Of a DNA stretch of 64,000 nucleotides, positions 7,785 to 18,273 are shown one piece after another. This DNA is from Anaerolineae bacterium. GTDB lineage: Bacteria > Chloroflexota > Anaerolineae > Anaerolineales > E44-bin32. Position 1 is the first letter of the stretch. The number at the start of each line of letters is the position of its first letter. The stretch covers positions 1-64,000 of the forward strand of contig DUEZ01000069.1 of assembly GCA_011174825.1 (NCBI GenBank). The letters are read 5' to 3'. Under the pieces are notes generated by a model that saw nothing but the letters and a program-made list of their open reading frames with translations, ran no database searches and had not been told where the DNA came from. The translations under genes and the position numbers were made by a program.

Positions 7785-8018
7785 ATGCATTTTCTTAACC
7801 TGAGCGGCGACATCGCTGCACGCATGAATTTGATCACTGTTTTCCTCCGCAACAATATGGCCTACCTCGATCCGGGATCCGGAAGCTACTTGCTTCAGCT
7901 TCTCATCGCCGGATTGCTTGGAAGTCTATTTGTTATTAGAGCCTCCTGGGACAGAATTAAGACCTTCTTCCGAAGATTGTTTTCACGCCGGGATGACGAC
8001 TCAAGCGATGAAGAGTAA
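7785..8018 (+). CDS. Small YLDPGSGS-type membrane protein
   Basis: At most 77 residues. The recognisable core is AYLDPGSGSYLLQLLIAGLLGS, followed by a hydrophobic segment, a basic stretch (WDRIKTFFRRLFSRR) and an acidic end. Small proteins with this core are common next to methyltransferases and sulfatase/phosphodiesterase-type genes in Chloroflexota and Actinobacteria; the function is unknown. The ATG at 7785 has GAGG five bases upstream; the ATG at 7857 begins exactly at the conserved core but has no ribosome site, so the true start is uncertain. The end overlaps the methyltransferase start, suggesting coupling. Confidence 0.7.
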   Translation: MHFLNLSGDIAARMNLITVFLRNNMAYLDPGSGSYLLQLLIAGLLGSLFVIRASWDRIKTFFRRLFSRRDDDSSDEE

Positions 8019-9402
8019 TCAACATCTGGGTGCCTCATTCCGAGATCCGAGTGGTTTTCTCTTTATTCGTAAGGGTCTGTTATACCGACAAATCAATCAC
8101 ATCTACCGCGAGAATTACCAAAACCTGATGGACTCGGGTTTATATGGAGAGCTCGTCAATTCGCATCTTCTGATCCCTCATGAGGAATCTGACATCGAGG
8201 CTGCTGACCCCCAGCGGGCCTATAAGATCATCCGACCTGAACCTCTCCAATTTATCTCTTATCCATATGAATGGTGCTTCAGCCAATTAAAAGATGCCGC
8301 ATTGGCAACCCTGAAGATCCAGAAGATCGCATTTGAATATGGGTTGTCATTAAAAGACTGCAGCGCATATAACATCCAATTTCACCACGGTCACCCTCTC
8401 CTCATCGATACGCTTTCTTTCGAAACCTATCGAGAGGGAGAACCCTGGGTGGCCTATCGACAATTTTGCCAACACTTCCTCGCTCCATTGGCCCTCATGA
8501 CTTACCGCGATGTCCGACTGAGCGCCTTAATGCGGACCCATATCGACGGCATCCCACTCGATCTGGCGAGCAACTTGTTACAAAGACGTACCTGGTTAAA
8601 CTTCGGACTGCTCTCCCACATACACCTGCACGCTGCCAGCCAAAAACATTACGCAGATAAAACGGTTGACAAATCGACCGTCACTCGACAAATGAGCCCA
8701 ACAGCCTTCTTAGGGTTGATCGACAATCTCGAGGGGGCGATACGCCGTCTACGCTTGAGGATTCAAAAAACAGAGTGGGAGGATTATTACCAAGAGGCAC
8801 ACAGTTACACCACTGAGGGACTGCAACATAAATTGTTACTTGTTGGTGAATATATCGACATCATCCAACCGGGCAGCCTCTGGGACCTGGGCGGGAATAT
8901 CGGCCTCTTCAGCCGTCTTGCCAGCGATCGAGGGATTGTAACGGTTTCCTTTGACGTCGATCACAACGCTGTCGAGCAAAATTATCTCACCAGCAAGGGT
9001 GAAGGCTCCTCGTATTTACTCCCATTGGTCTTAGATTTGACAAATCCTAGTCCTAACCTGGGTTGGCATAATAATGAACGGATGTCGCTATTTGACCGGT
9101 CTTCTCCGGATGTCGTCCTCGCTCTTGCGTTGATACACCACCTGGCGATTTCGAATAACGTCCCGTTGGAATGGTTAGCAAAATTCTTCTCATCCCTGAG
9201 CCCGTGGCTTGTGATCGAGTTCGTGCCAAAAAGTGATCCACAGGTTGGACGCCTGCTCGCTACGAGAGAGGATATCTTCCCTGATTACTCACAAGAGGGC
9301 TTCGAACGCGCGTTCAGTGAACACTACACTATGCAAGACACGACGCAAGTAAGAGACTCCGACCGGATCCTCTATTTGATGAAAAAACGCGCGGATGTTT
9401 GA
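7993..9402 (+). CDS. SAM-dependent methyltransferase, NoeA-like
   Basis: About 469 residues from the ATG at 7993; an ATG at 8008 is also possible, and both overlap the small membrane protein gene. The N-terminal 280 residues resemble the NoeA/class I methyltransferase group (DPSGFLFIRKGLLYRQIN, LLIDTLSFETY). The SAM-binding motif I is LWDLGGNIGLFSRLA, and VSFDVDHNAVEQNY is the acidic second motif; VVLALALIHHLAI follows. The substrate is unknown; relatives modify nodulation factors or other envelope glycans. With the preceding YLDPGSGS protein it likely forms a two-gene envelope-modification unit. Confidence 0.8.
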   Translation: MTTQAMKSNQHLGASFRDPSGFLFIRKGLLYRQINHIYRENYQNLMDSGLYGELVNSHLLIPHEESDIEAADPQRAYKIIRPEPLQFISYPYEWCFSQLKDAALATLKIQKIAFEYGLSLKDCSAYNIQFHHGHPLLIDTLSFETYREGEPWVAYRQFCQHFLAPLALMTYRDVRLSALMRTHIDGIPLDLASNLLQRRTWLNFGLLSHIHLHAASQKHYADKTVDKSTVTRQMSPTAFLGLIDNLEGAIRRLRLRIQKTEWEDYYQEAHSYTTEGLQHKLLLVGEYIDIIQPGSLWDLGGNIGLFSRLASDRGIVTVSFDVDHNAVEQNYLTSKGEGSSYLLPLVLDLTNPSPNLGWHNNERMSLFDRSSPDVVLALALIHHLAISNNVPLEWLAKFFSSLSPWLVIEFVPKSDPQVGRLLATREDIFPDYSQEGFERAFSEHYTMQDTTQVRDSDRILYLMKKRADV

Positions 9403-9448
9403 AGGAATCTAAGAACGCCTCAAAATAACGACATCAATCTCGAATACA

Positions 9449-9483
9449 AAATGTAGGGGCAATCGTGAATTGCCCCTACATTT
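9449..9483. repeat. Perfect palindrome, 15-bp arms
   Basis: AAATGTAGGGGCAAT (9449-9463) and its exact complement (9469-9483) flank a 5-base loop. The same TGTAGGGGC/GCCCCTACA core forms the hairpin at 40625-40656, so this is a dispersed repeat family. It may also terminate the methyltransferase transcript. Confidence 0.8.
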
Positions 9484-9585
9484 GTTCGAGAACACATTTG
9501 TCATCTTTCCGTAGATATGGCGATCGCTCAGCAGTCGATTCTACAGACCCAAAGACATCCTTATTTCATTGATCGTGCGTAAAAA

Positions 9586-9642
9586 TGTTGGGGCGCACGG
9601 TCGAAGATACAGGGTGATTTTCCCTGCCCGTGCGCCCCAACA
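9586..9642 (-). terminator. Nested hairpin, likely terminator of the M23 gene pair
   Basis: TGTTGGGGCGCACGG (9586-9600) pairs with CCGTGCGCCCCAACA (9628-9642), and CAGGG (9610-9614) pairs with CCCTG (9622-9626) inside. Read on the minus strand the stem is followed by TTTTTAC, fitting a terminator about 50 bases after the M23 stop. The core also resembles the palindromic repeat family at 9449. Confidence 0.6.
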
Positions 9643-9691
9643 ATTAGACTTTCCAGGTCAGTCGGTAATAATGGATTTAGCTATGCCGCTT

Positions 9692-10885
9692 CTACGGCAG
9701 GAAATTCAACGGATTGACCTTGCCATACACATCGTGCATCATCTCAAAGTGCAGATGCGGGCCCGAACTATTCCCTGTGGTTCCCATGAGTCCGATGACA
9801 TTCCCTTGAAAGGCCGCCTGTCCACAGACCACGTTGATCTGACTTAAATGTGCGTAAAGGGTTTGCCAACCATTCCCATGATCGAGCACGATTACGAGGC
9901 CGTACCCATAATCGTTCCATCCCGAATAGACGACCACACCGGTGTCGGAGGCGTAAATGGCATGACCGGTCGCGCCACCGATATCAATGGCAGGATGGAT
10001 AACAGGATCATAATGATAGCCTGATATCGTCCTGCCCGGTGTGGGCCATACAAACGTACTCGTGCCAACCGGGCCGTCGTACACCGAACCACAATATCCA
10101 GCTCCAAGGATCCTCGCGGCAGCTGGGTTACTACGAGTGATCCGTGGGGCACTCCAAGTCACGAGTTCTCGACTTCCTCCAGGGATCATAATCAGCGTTC
10201 CTGGTTCGATGGATGGGTTCGTAATATCGATATCGGGGGCGAGATTGTTTCCCGGCCAATCAACGATATCCTGTGGGGTCACACCAAAGAAATCAGCCAC
10301 CCCGCTTAAACCGTCTCCCGCATGCCAGGTATACATCGTTCCATCTACGGGTGGGATATTAAGCTCTTGACCTTCTTTTAGCGCGTGAGGATTATCTTCC
10401 AAAACATCGTAATTACCCCACAGCAGCGTCTCTGGCTTGATGCCGAATTTCTCCGAAATGCCGAATAAGTTGTCGCCTTTCTGCACAACGTACTTAATCA
10501 CCTCAAGCCGAGGCCGTGTGGGGAAAATCGTATGGACATCCGCGACCCGCGTGACCCCTTCGACGATCAGGGGTCCTCCAGAGAATGGGGGAAGTTCTTC
10601 TAGCTCCTGGATAGAAGCAACGGTAACAGTCGCTTGTAACAAGTCGGTACTTGTTTCGACGGTACCAGCGGCATCCGCTGGCAAGGTGTCCAAGCCCACT
10701 CTCGCGGCCCAAACACCCAGAGCAATCACGGCCAGCAAGGCTAGATGTCCTGCGAAGCGCAGGATGGGTTCTCGGAGTGTCTGGCGTGCAATTCCCAACC
10801 AGACTTCAACTGTTCGACGAGGACGTGTTCGCATCTGCCGAGGTTCAAGACCTTCAGGGGAAATGTCGGATTCAGTTTCAGGCAT
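9692..10885 (-). CDS. LysM-containing M23 family metallopeptidase, membrane-anchored (copy 1)
   Basis: A 397-residue protein with a basic cytoplasmic N-terminus, one membrane segment (about 41-60), a linker, two LysM modules (about 128-178, YVVQKGDNLFGISEKFGI; and about 185-235, YTWHAGDGLSGVADFFGV), and a C-terminal M23 domain with the zinc ligands in HPAIDIG and HLHFE. Known M23 proteins cleave peptidoglycan peptide cross-links or act as division/elongation activators. A tandem paralogue lies 74 bases upstream (10960-12051). The HxH and HxxxD ligands are present, so it is probably catalytically active. Confidence 0.9.
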   Translation of the reverse strand: MPETESDISPEGLEPRQMRTRPRRTVEVWLGIARQTLREPILRFAGHLALLAVIALGVWAARVGLDTLPADAAGTVETSTDLLQATVTVASIQELEELPPFSGGPLIVEGVTRVADVHTIFPTRPRLEVIKYVVQKGDNLFGISEKFGIKPETLLWGNYDVLEDNPHALKEGQELNIPPVDGTMYTWHAGDGLSGVADFFGVTPQDIVDWPGNNLAPDIDITNPSIEPGTLIMIPGGSRELVTWSAPRITRSNPAAARILGAGYCGSVYDGPVGTSTFVWPTPGRTISGYHYDPVIHPAIDIGGATGHAIYASDTGVVVYSGWNDYGYGLVIVLDHGNGWQTLYAHLSQINVVCGQAAFQGNVIGLMGTTGNSSGPHLHFEMMHDVYGKVNPLNFLP

Positions 10886-10959
10886 ACGCCAAATTCTCCG
10901 GGGCAGACATGATGATATCAGCCGCTTGGATCGCCGTCAAGATAAGCAATTATGTCAAC

Positions 10960-12051
10960 TTAGGGGAGGACGTACCACGGGTTGACGAAACCACCTTCGT
11001 ATCGCGTTTCAAAGTGCAAATGGGGACCCGTGGAATTGCCGGACGACCCCCCTAACCCGATCTGCTGCCCTTGGATTACATTCTGGCCACATGCCACGCT
11101 GACCTGGCTAAGATGGGCATACAGGGTCTGCCATCCATTCCCGTGGTCGATCATCACCATGTACCCGTATCCAACGGTGGACCACCCAGCAAAGACTGCC
11201 ACCCCGCTATCCGCGGCCCAGATCGCTGCCCCATAACCGGCTGCGATGTCGATCGCCAAGTGGCCTGACCAATAATCATTGCCAGATAAATAGTGATTTG
11301 CAGTGGGCCAGATGAAACCTCCCGTCCCGATGATGCCTCCCGTAAAGTCCCCCGTACAACCGCCAGGGCCAAGGGCGGTGCCTACGCCAGCCTGACCCCG
11401 CGCGATGGTCGGGACCAACCAACGACGAAGTTCCCGTTTCCCTCCGGGAACGATCAACCAAGACCCAGGCTCAATCACTGGGTCGATGAAATCAATGCCG
11501 TTACCAGGCCATTCAATGATCGTCCCTGTCTCCACGCCGAAGAAACCGGCCACGGAGTCCAAGCTGTCCCCAGCCTGCCATTGATAGTACGTCCCATCGA
11601 TAGGAAGGATATTAAGCTCTTGACCAACCTCAATCATATGGGGGTCATCATTAAGCACCTCGTAATTCCCCCACAAAATGGTCTCCGGTTCGAGATCGAA
11701 TTTGCCAGCAATACCAAAAATTGAGTCTCCTGGCTGAACGGTGTATCGTAGCACCTCGACTCGTGACCGATGAGGGGAAAAAGTTCTGATGTCCACCCAG
11801 CGTGAAATGCCATCCGTAGGATTCAGAGATTGATAATCGGGAAGGGTGACTTTGACTTGATAGGAAGGTTGGGCAAGGTCGGGAGTCTTGGTAGGGAATG
11901 AGGGAGGCCCAGCAAGTGCTGAGGGTAGATTGAGTTTAACCGCCCAAACAGCGGCAAAGAGACCCACGAAACCTAATAGGAGCGGGGCCATTCTGCGAAG
12001 TTGTTGGGTCCGGGTTTCGATCGATGGTTCAGCCGGCTCAGAATTCTTCAT
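10960..12051 (-). CDS. LysM-containing M23 family metallopeptidase, membrane-anchored (copy 2)
   Basis: A 363-residue paralogue of the downstream gene with the same plan: a membrane segment near residues 25-43, LysM modules (YTVQPGDSIFGIAGKFDL; YQWQAGDSLDSVAGFFGV) and an M23 domain with HLAIDIA and HLHFE. The two proteins are clearly homologous along their length, so the pair came from a tandem duplication. Its start overlaps the rho stop region by 14 bases, which places both cell-wall genes downstream of rho on one transcript. Confidence 0.9.
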   Translation of the reverse strand: MKNSEPAEPSIETRTQQLRRMAPLLLGFVGLFAAVWAVKLNLPSALAGPPSFPTKTPDLAQPSYQVKVTLPDYQSLNPTDGISRWVDIRTFSPHRSRVEVLRYTVQPGDSIFGIAGKFDLEPETILWGNYEVLNDDPHMIEVGQELNILPIDGTYYQWQAGDSLDSVAGFFGVETGTIIEWPGNGIDFIDPVIEPGSWLIVPGGKRELRRWLVPTIARGQAGVGTALGPGGCTGDFTGGIIGTGGFIWPTANHYLSGNDYWSGHLAIDIAAGYGAAIWAADSGVAVFAGWSTVGYGYMVMIDHGNGWQTLYAHLSQVSVACGQNVIQGQQIGLGGSSGNSTGPHLHFETRYEGGFVNPWYVLP

Positions 12052-13318
12052 CCGTCAGCGTTTCCAGAAATTCCTGGTTGTTTTCGGTCCGCGAAATCCG
12101 TTGGATAATGGCTTCCGTCGCATTGGTGATGTCCATCCCGGCGCCGTTTGGGGGAGGTGTGATCATGTGGGAGAACATACGACGTATCAACCATACCCTC
12201 TCAGTGATATCGGGTCCTAAAAGTAACTCCTCACGCCGGGTTGATGAACGATCGATGTCAAAAGCAGGGAAAATCCGTCTTTCCTGCAGACGACGGGAAA
12301 GATGAAGTTCCATATTCCCTGTGCCTTTGAACTCCTCATAAACCACGTCATCCATGCGCGAGCCGGTGTCAACCAGACATGTAGCGATAATGGTCAACGA
12401 TCCACCCTCCTCGATATTCCGGGCGGCTCCGAAAAAACGTTTGGGTGGGTAGAGCGCCGCAGGGTCAATACCTCCTGATAGCGTTCGTCCAGATGGTGTA
12501 ACCATGAGATTGTAGGCACGCGAAAGTCGCGTGATCGAATCCATCAAGATCACCACGTTGCGACCACATTCTACCAATCGTTTCGCGCGTGCCAGGGCCA
12601 TTTCCGCCGTCCGGACATGAGCAGTGACTGGTTCATCAAAAGTGGAGGCGATCACTTCCGCTTCGACGGAGCGGTCCATGTCGGTCACCTCTTCCGGGCG
12701 CTCCCCGATTAATGCCACCATCAAATGCACTAAGGGGTACTTGGTCGAAATGGCATTCGCGACCTGCTTCAACACCGTTGTTTTCCCCGCTTTTGGGGGT
12801 GAAACGATCAACCCCCGTTGTCCATAGCCAATGGGGGCAATCAGGTTCAGCATCCGAGTGGCCAAGGTGTGACGATCGGTTTCAAGATCGAAGCGTTCTT
12901 CAGGGAAGATGGGTGTCATACTTTCGAATGTCGGTCGTTCCCACGCCTCTTCGGGATCCATACCGTTGATCGATTCAACCCTCAGCAGCCCGAAATACTT
13001 CTCCGATTCCTTCGGCGGTCGGACCTGACCAATGACCATGTCTCCTGTCCGAAGGCTAAAGCGACGAATCTGAGACTGCGAGACGTAAATATCATTCGGC
13101 CCTGGCAAGTAATGGTCAGAGCGCAGAAATCCCATTCCTTCGTTCATGATCTCAAGGATGCCGCCTCGTAATTCCAAACCTCGCCGTTCTGCATCAACTT
13201 GCATGATGCGTATGATGAGGTCTTCTTTTTTCATCCGAGTAGCGCCAGGGATCTCAAGATCTTTCGACATGGCGCGCAAATCTGTGAGTGTCATCGCTTC
13301 CAGTTGAGCAATATTCAT
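12038..13318 (-). CDS. rho: Transcription termination factor Rho
   Basis: A 426-residue protein, close to the usual Rho length. It has the Rho N-terminal helical domain (residues 1-45), the cold-shock-like RNA-binding domain ([20 protein letters not shown], about 61-80), Walker [10 protein letters not shown] (173-181), the Q/R loops ([21 protein letters not shown]) and the C-terminal [13 protein letters not shown]. It acts as a hexameric RNA helicase ending transcription. AAGGGGAG sits just before the ATG. No long insertion in the N-terminus is present, unlike in many Actinobacteria. It overlaps the M23 gene downstream. Confidence 0.97.
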   Translation of the reverse strand: MNIAQLEAMTLTDLRAMSKDLEIPGATRMKKEDLIIRIMQVDAERRGLELRGGILEIMNEGMGFLRSDHYLPGPNDIYVSQSQIRRFSLRTGDMVIGQVRPPKESEKYFGLLRVESINGMDPEEAWERPTFESMTPIFPEERFDLETDRHTLATRMLNLIAPIGYGQRGLIVSPPKAGKTTVLKQVANAISTKYPLVHLMVALIGERPEEVTDMDRSVEAEVIASTFDEPVTAHVRTAEMALARAKRLVECGRNVVILMDSITRLSRAYNLMVTPSGRTLSGGIDPAALYPPKRFFGAARNIEEGGSLTIIATCLVDTGSRMDDVVYEEFKGTGNMELHLSRRLQERRIFPAFDIDRSSTRREELLLGPDITERVWLIRRMFSHMITPPPNGAGMDITNATEAIIQRISRTENNQEFLETLTDEEF

Positions 13319-13350
13319 TGGAAAACTCCCCTTGGGAAATCAAATACGCC

Positions 13351-13460
13351 TACATAGAAAAAGCGTCCAGCAGAATCAGGAAGGGGTATATGTATGGTGT
13401 GGGGATCGTCCATGGCCCACATATGCCTTCTTCTATAACGTTAGTGGGGTTTTTTCAGTA
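13351..13460. repeat. MITE-like palindromic repeat, degenerate copy
   Basis: The element begins TACATAGAAAAA and ends TTTTTTCAGTA, with the interior GGGGTATATGTATGGTGTGGGG and a partly complementary CCCACATATGCC. It matches the family at 25329-25438 and 49073-49178 in end sequence, length (110 bases) and centre, but the arms are eroded. It lies just upstream of rho and may carry or disturb its promoter region. Confidence 0.65.
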
Positions 13461-13863
13461 CGGTCAACCATTAAATATGACGCTATTGGGCGTCGAGATC
13501 ATACATGTACCTTGTCACACGGCCGCAAACAGATAAATGAAGTTACGCATTCGTCGAGTCTGGATTTTGCAGTGGGGGTGTTGTCCCAAGACAACCGAGT
13601 TCTCAGGATGTTTCATTATAGCATGCAGCTATGGCCCCTGCAAGCCGACGAATGAGGACCCTATTCCTAGTGGGAAAATACGCACTTCATCGGATGGCTG
13701 GTGAGCAATGATCGTGTTCAGCGAAATCAAAGGATCGTGCAAACATTAAAATCTATAAGAACAGTGACCCAATAAGATCTTCTTCTTTTCTTCATCCTGA
13801 CATCGGTAAGCTTTGCATGATCAGATCACTTAGCTAACCAAATACAACAAACCCCTTTCTTAT
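13461..13863. other. Intergenic, nothing recognised
   Basis: About 400 bases between the repeat upstream of rho and the end of glpX. No ORF with a ribosome site, tRNA or clear terminator was seen on either strand. Confidence 0.5.
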
Positions 13864-14859
13864 CTACCTGGATGGGTCATATGGGATTTGGCTGTAAGCC
13901 ATTAATTTCTCCCAGCGATGGGTCGCTGTGATCTCTCGCACCGTCCCTGATTGAGATCTCATCACCAGGCTATGGGTTCGCGCGCCGGTTCCGAAGAACT
14001 TGACCCCCTGGACCAATTCCCCATCCGTGATACCTGTGACGGAGAAAAATATTTCATCGCTACTCACAAGGTCATCGATGGTAAGCACTTTCTCTAGATC
14101 GTAACCCATCTCTCGCGCCAAGGAAGCCTCTTCTTCATTGCGCGGGTAGAGACGACCTTGAATCTCCCCTTCCATGCATTTAAGCGCACAGGCGGCCAAA
14201 ACCCCTTCCGGTGTCCCACCGATACCGATCAACAAATCAATACCCGATTCAGGCCATGCGGTCATGAGTGCACCGCTCACATCACCATCCGTTATCAAAC
14301 GTATACGAGCACCAGCCCGTCGAATCTCATCGATAAACTCTTGGTGCCGATCACGTTCAAGGATGACCACAGTCAGATCATCAACATCGGCACTTTTTGC
14401 CCGCGCTACGGCTTTGATATTATCCGTTATCGATGCATCGATATCGATATGTCCCCTAGCTTCCGGCCCCGCAGCGATCTTATGCATGTATACAATGGGT
14501 CCGGGATCAAACATCGATCCCCTCTCTGCGAGCGCTACCGTCGAGATGGAGTTGGCTCTCCCCTGTGCCAAGAGACGAGTACCGTCGACCGGGTCAACAG
14601 CGATATCAACCTTAGGTGCTACCCCTGTGCCAAGCCTCTCTCCGTTGAAAAGCATGGGGGCTTCGTCCTTCTCTCCCTCACCTACGACCACAACACCATC
14701 CATCTCGATCGAGTTGAGCACCAAACGCATTGCATCAACTGCGGCTTGATCGCCGGCTTCTTTATTTCCACGTCCCATATGCCTGGCGGCTGCTAACGCC
14801 GCTGCCTCTGTCACCCGTGTCAACTCTAGCGCTAAATTGCGTGATGGTTGCTCTTTCAT
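13864..14859 (-). CDS. glpX: Fructose-1,6-bisphosphatase class II
   Basis: A 331-residue GlpX-type phosphatase for gluconeogenesis. Hallmarks are VVVGEGEKDEAPML near residue 60, the metal/phosphate motif DPVDGTRLLAQGR, DLTVVILERDRH, and GIGGTPEGVLAACALKCM. GGAGAGG precedes the ATG. The length fits the family (about 320-340). In anaerobes without class I FBPase this is often the only FBPase, and some homologues also act on sedoheptulose-1,7-bisphosphate. It stands alone between rho and cdsA on the same strand. Confidence 0.95.
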   Translation of the reverse strand: MKEQPSRNLALELTRVTEAAALAAARHMGRGNKEAGDQAAVDAMRLVLNSIEMDGVVVVGEGEKDEAPMLFNGERLGTGVAPKVDIAVDPVDGTRLLAQGRANSISTVALAERGSMFDPGPIVYMHKIAAGPEARGHIDIDASITDNIKAVARAKSADVDDLTVVILERDRHQEFIDEIRRAGARIRLITDGDVSGALMTAWPESGIDLLIGIGGTPEGVLAACALKCMEGEIQGRLYPRNEEEASLAREMGYDLEKVLTIDDLVSSDEIFFSVTGITDGELVQGVKFFGTGARTHSLVMRSQSGTVREITATHRWEKLMAYSQIPYDPSR

Positions 14860-15065
14860 TCATCCTCTCCTGAGGGATTTAATTGCTTAACCGAAATCGT
14901 TGTCCGTGAAAAAATCAGGAACAAGTTCTTGAAGGACACTGCCCTTCCCCACGCGCCATAAATATCCATTCTCGTTTTTTCTATATTCAATGGACGGTTT
15001 CATCAAACTTTGATTTCCACTCCGACCGTCCCGATGTTTTTACGACAAGCTCCGCTGCGCAAAAC

Positions 15066-15884
15066 TCAGCCCAACAGCCAGGTTGTAACATAGAAACCAA
15101 GGACACCAGCCCATATCATAGAATCCAATCGATCGAGCACTCCCCCATGGCCTGGCACCAATGAGCCGGTGTCTTTTACCTGAAACTCACGTTTGATCAT
15201 GCTAATGCCGAGATCCCCAAAGGGAGCAAGGCTACTAATCACAAAGCCCACGATCAACCCCCGTGCTGGGGTGAGGGCAGACCCCGCGCCAGCACAGGTT
15301 CGCCACACCCATGTAAGACCTGCCGTCCCAAGCGTGCCTATAACAACACCTGATAAATAACCCTCCCATGTCTTTTTCGGGCTTAACCTCTTCGACAACT
15401 TGTGCCGCCCCACAACCCGCCCGAAAACGTATGCGGCTCCGTCAGCCAGCCAAATTGAGATCAATGACACGAGCAGCCACCAGAGACCTTCCGGTAAAAA
15501 TCGAAGTGAGATTAGGTAGGATCCCACAAAACCTACGTATAAAACACCAGCGATCGTGATGGCAAAATCTGTCCCTGAATGAGAGGCGCCTCGTTCATAA
15601 TCTGTGAGATGCCAAACTTGGCTTATGAGACAAAAGCTCGCAAACAGAAGTGGTGTGTACTTAAAACCAAAGAGAAATCGGGAAAAACCCAGAATGATAA
15701 CGCCGAATACGAGCAACGGCATTGCTGGTCTTAGCCCGTGATCACGAAACATCAAACCGAATTCAACCACGGCCAAGGAGAGCACTGCCGAGATGGCGAA
15801 GACATACAACCATCCGCCGCCTACAACCACCCAAAGTAAGAACGGCAGGATAACAAGGATGACTGCGACGCGTTCGCGTAGCAT
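15066..15884 (-). CDS. cdsA: Phosphatidate cytidylyltransferase
   Basis: A 272-residue multi-pass membrane enzyme making CDP-diacylglycerol from phosphatidate and CTP. The signature SMIKREFQVKDTGSLVPGHG with GVLDRLD at the C-terminus is complete, and PKKTWEGYLSG precedes it. An open frame continues upstream to 16022 but that part overlaps uppS in another frame. The ATG at 15884 lies one base after the uppS stop and begins directly at the first membrane helix, so it is the likely start. It is the last gene of the rpsB-to-cdsA block. Confidence 0.95.
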   Translation of the reverse strand: MLRERVAVILVILPFLLWVVVGGGWLYVFAISAVLSLAVVEFGLMFRDHGLRPAMPLLVFGVIILGFSRFLFGFKYTPLLFASFCLISQVWHLTDYERGASHSGTDFAITIAGVLYVGFVGSYLISLRFLPEGLWWLLVSLISIWLADGAAYVFGRVVGRHKLSKRLSPKKTWEGYLSGVVIGTLGTAGLTWVWRTCAGAGSALTPARGLIVGFVISSLAPFGDLGISMIKREFQVKDTGSLVPGHGGVLDRLDSMIWAGVLGFYVTTWLLG

Positions 15885-15885
15885 G

Positions 15886-16623
15886 CTACTTTTGCGAGAT
15901 GGCTCCGGGTACTCGTCCGAAGCGACGTTCACGTTGCGAGTAATCGCACAACGCCTGAAGAAGTTCTTCCCGGCCAAAATCCGGCCAGAATGTGGGTGTG
16001 ATATACCACTCTGCGTAGGCACTCTGCCAAATTAAGAAGTTGCTCACCCTGAGTTCCCCAGAGGTGCGTATCACAAGATCTGGGTCTGGAGAATCGGCCG
16101 TAAAGAGGTAACGACCGACTAACTCTTCGTTGATCTCTCCCTCAGAGATACCATCCGCAAGCATCCTTTGGATGGCGTGGACAATCTCAGCACGACCACC
16201 ATAGTTCCATGCGACATTTAACACCAATTTACGATTATCGCGGGTTAAATCAATTGCGTGACGCACTTTCTCTTGCAGCTTAGAATGAAGGGGATCTAAA
16301 TCGCCAATATGTCGCAGCTGGACACCATTTTCGTGCAGTTCTTCCAATTCGCGATCGATGACATCCTCCAGGATGTTAATCAATCCACGAACCTCAGCAC
16401 GAGGTCGATCCCAGTTCTCGGTGGAGAAAGCATAGATAGTTAAATACTGGATACCGAATTCGACACTGGCTTCAATCACGCGACGGAGATTCTCTACACC
16501 TGCTCGGTGGCCCGCCAAACGGGGGAGGCCTCGGGCGCGCGCCCAACGACCATTCCCGTCCATGATAATGGCTACATGCGTTGGAATCTTCTCGGGTAAT
16601 TTTTCTTCGTTCGATTTGGTCAT
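15886..16623 (-). CDS. uppS: Undecaprenyl diphosphate synthase (isoprenyl transferase)
   Basis: A 245-residue cis-prenyltransferase supplying the C55 lipid carrier for cell-wall synthesis. It shows HVAIIMDGNGRWARARG with the catalytic Asp, GHRAGVENLRRV, YAFSTENWDRP and the terminal DLVIRTSGELRVSNFLIWQ. The length is typical. It sits between frr and cdsA, the standard lipid/translation gene order in many bacteria, and is probably co-transcribed with both (18-base and 1-base gaps). Confidence 0.96.
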   Translation of the reverse strand: MTKSNEEKLPEKIPTHVAIIMDGNGRWARARGLPRLAGHRAGVENLRRVIEASVEFGIQYLTIYAFSTENWDRPRAEVRGLINILEDVIDRELEELHENGVQLRHIGDLDPLHSKLQEKVRHAIDLTRDNRKLVLNVAWNYGGRAEIVHAIQRMLADGISEGEINEELVGRYLFTADSPDPDLVIRTSGELRVSNFLIWQSAYAEWYITPTFWPDFGREELLQALCDYSQRERRFGRVPGAISQK

Positions 16624-16641
16624 CGCACGAGAGGCTATCTA

Positions 16642-17199
16642 TCAGACCTCGAGGACCTCAGCCTCCTTACGCCGGCCTTGTTCATTGATAATTTCAATAT
16701 AGCGATCGGTCAGATCCTGCAAATCGCTCTCGCCGCGTCTTCGTTCATCTTCCGAGATTATTTTCTCCCGCTCAAACTCACGCAGGTCGTTGAGGGTGTC
16801 GCGGCGGACATTGCGAATCGCGATTCTCCCTTCTTCCGCGCGGTTACGCACAACCCGAACCAAGTCGTGACGGCGTTCCTCGGTAAGGGGAGGAATACTT
16901 AACCGGATCATCTTTCCATCGTTGTTTGGGGTTAGCCCCAAATCCGATGTTAAGATAGCTCGCTCAATGTCCTTCAGGCTTGCGGGGTCGAAGGGTCGAA
17001 TCGTCAATAAGCGAGGCTCTGGCGCTGAGATCGTGGCAAGTTGCATTAAGGGTGTCGGATTACCATAGTATTCCACTGAGAGACGTTCTATGAGCGCTGG
17101 AGAGGCACGACCAGTGCGGATCACAGCCAGATCATCTTCCAAGGAGCGAACCGCGCCTTTCATGCGGGCTTCAGCCTCTTTCAGGGCATCAATAACCAT
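16642..17199 (-). CDS. frr: Ribosome recycling factor
   Basis: A 185-residue protein with the RRF signature (VIRTGRASPALIERLSVEYYG near the N-terminus, RKEAEVLEV at the end). It releases ribosomes with EF-G after termination. GAGGAG lies seven bases before the ATG at 17199; an in-frame TTG at 17205 is too close to that site to be used. The 270-base gap from pyrH may hold its own promoter, but no clear boxes were seen. Confidence 0.96.
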   Translation of the reverse strand: MVIDALKEAEARMKGAVRSLEDDLAVIRTGRASPALIERLSVEYYGNPTPLMQLATISAPEPRLLTIRPFDPASLKDIERAILTSDLGLTPNNDGKMIRLSIPPLTEERRHDLVRVVRNRAEEGRIAIRNVRRDTLNDLREFEREKIISEDERRRGESDLQDLTDRYIEIINEQGRRKEAEVLEV

Positions 17200-17469
17200 T
17201 ACCAAACTCCTCGGTCAAGGTTAAGGACCAGCGGAATCGATCCCATATAGGATAGCGCAAAACTTGGGAAAATGCGATGTCCGTCTTAGGAGTCAGTCTT
17301 CCCCCTGGACAGATCTAATTTAACTCCACTGAAAAAAATAATCGAGAGAAGATGACCACCCCTCCCTACTCCCTGAAGCTCGTATTTTCGGTGCAGTCAT
17401 GATTCAAACATTTGGTTTGTGTTGAGTTTTCGCTAGATTTATGAAGCGTAGAAAGGCTTGCGCTTGCGA

Positions 17470-18273
<804 letters not shown>

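Noticed and set aside
9569-9847. Plus-strand frame antisense to the M23 gene end
   Set aside because: It starts inside a palindromic repeat and is the complement of a well-supported peptidase gene.
15885-16022. N-terminal extension of CdsA
   Set aside because: It overlaps uppS in another frame, and the ATG at 15884 starts exactly at the first membrane helix, one base after the uppS stop.
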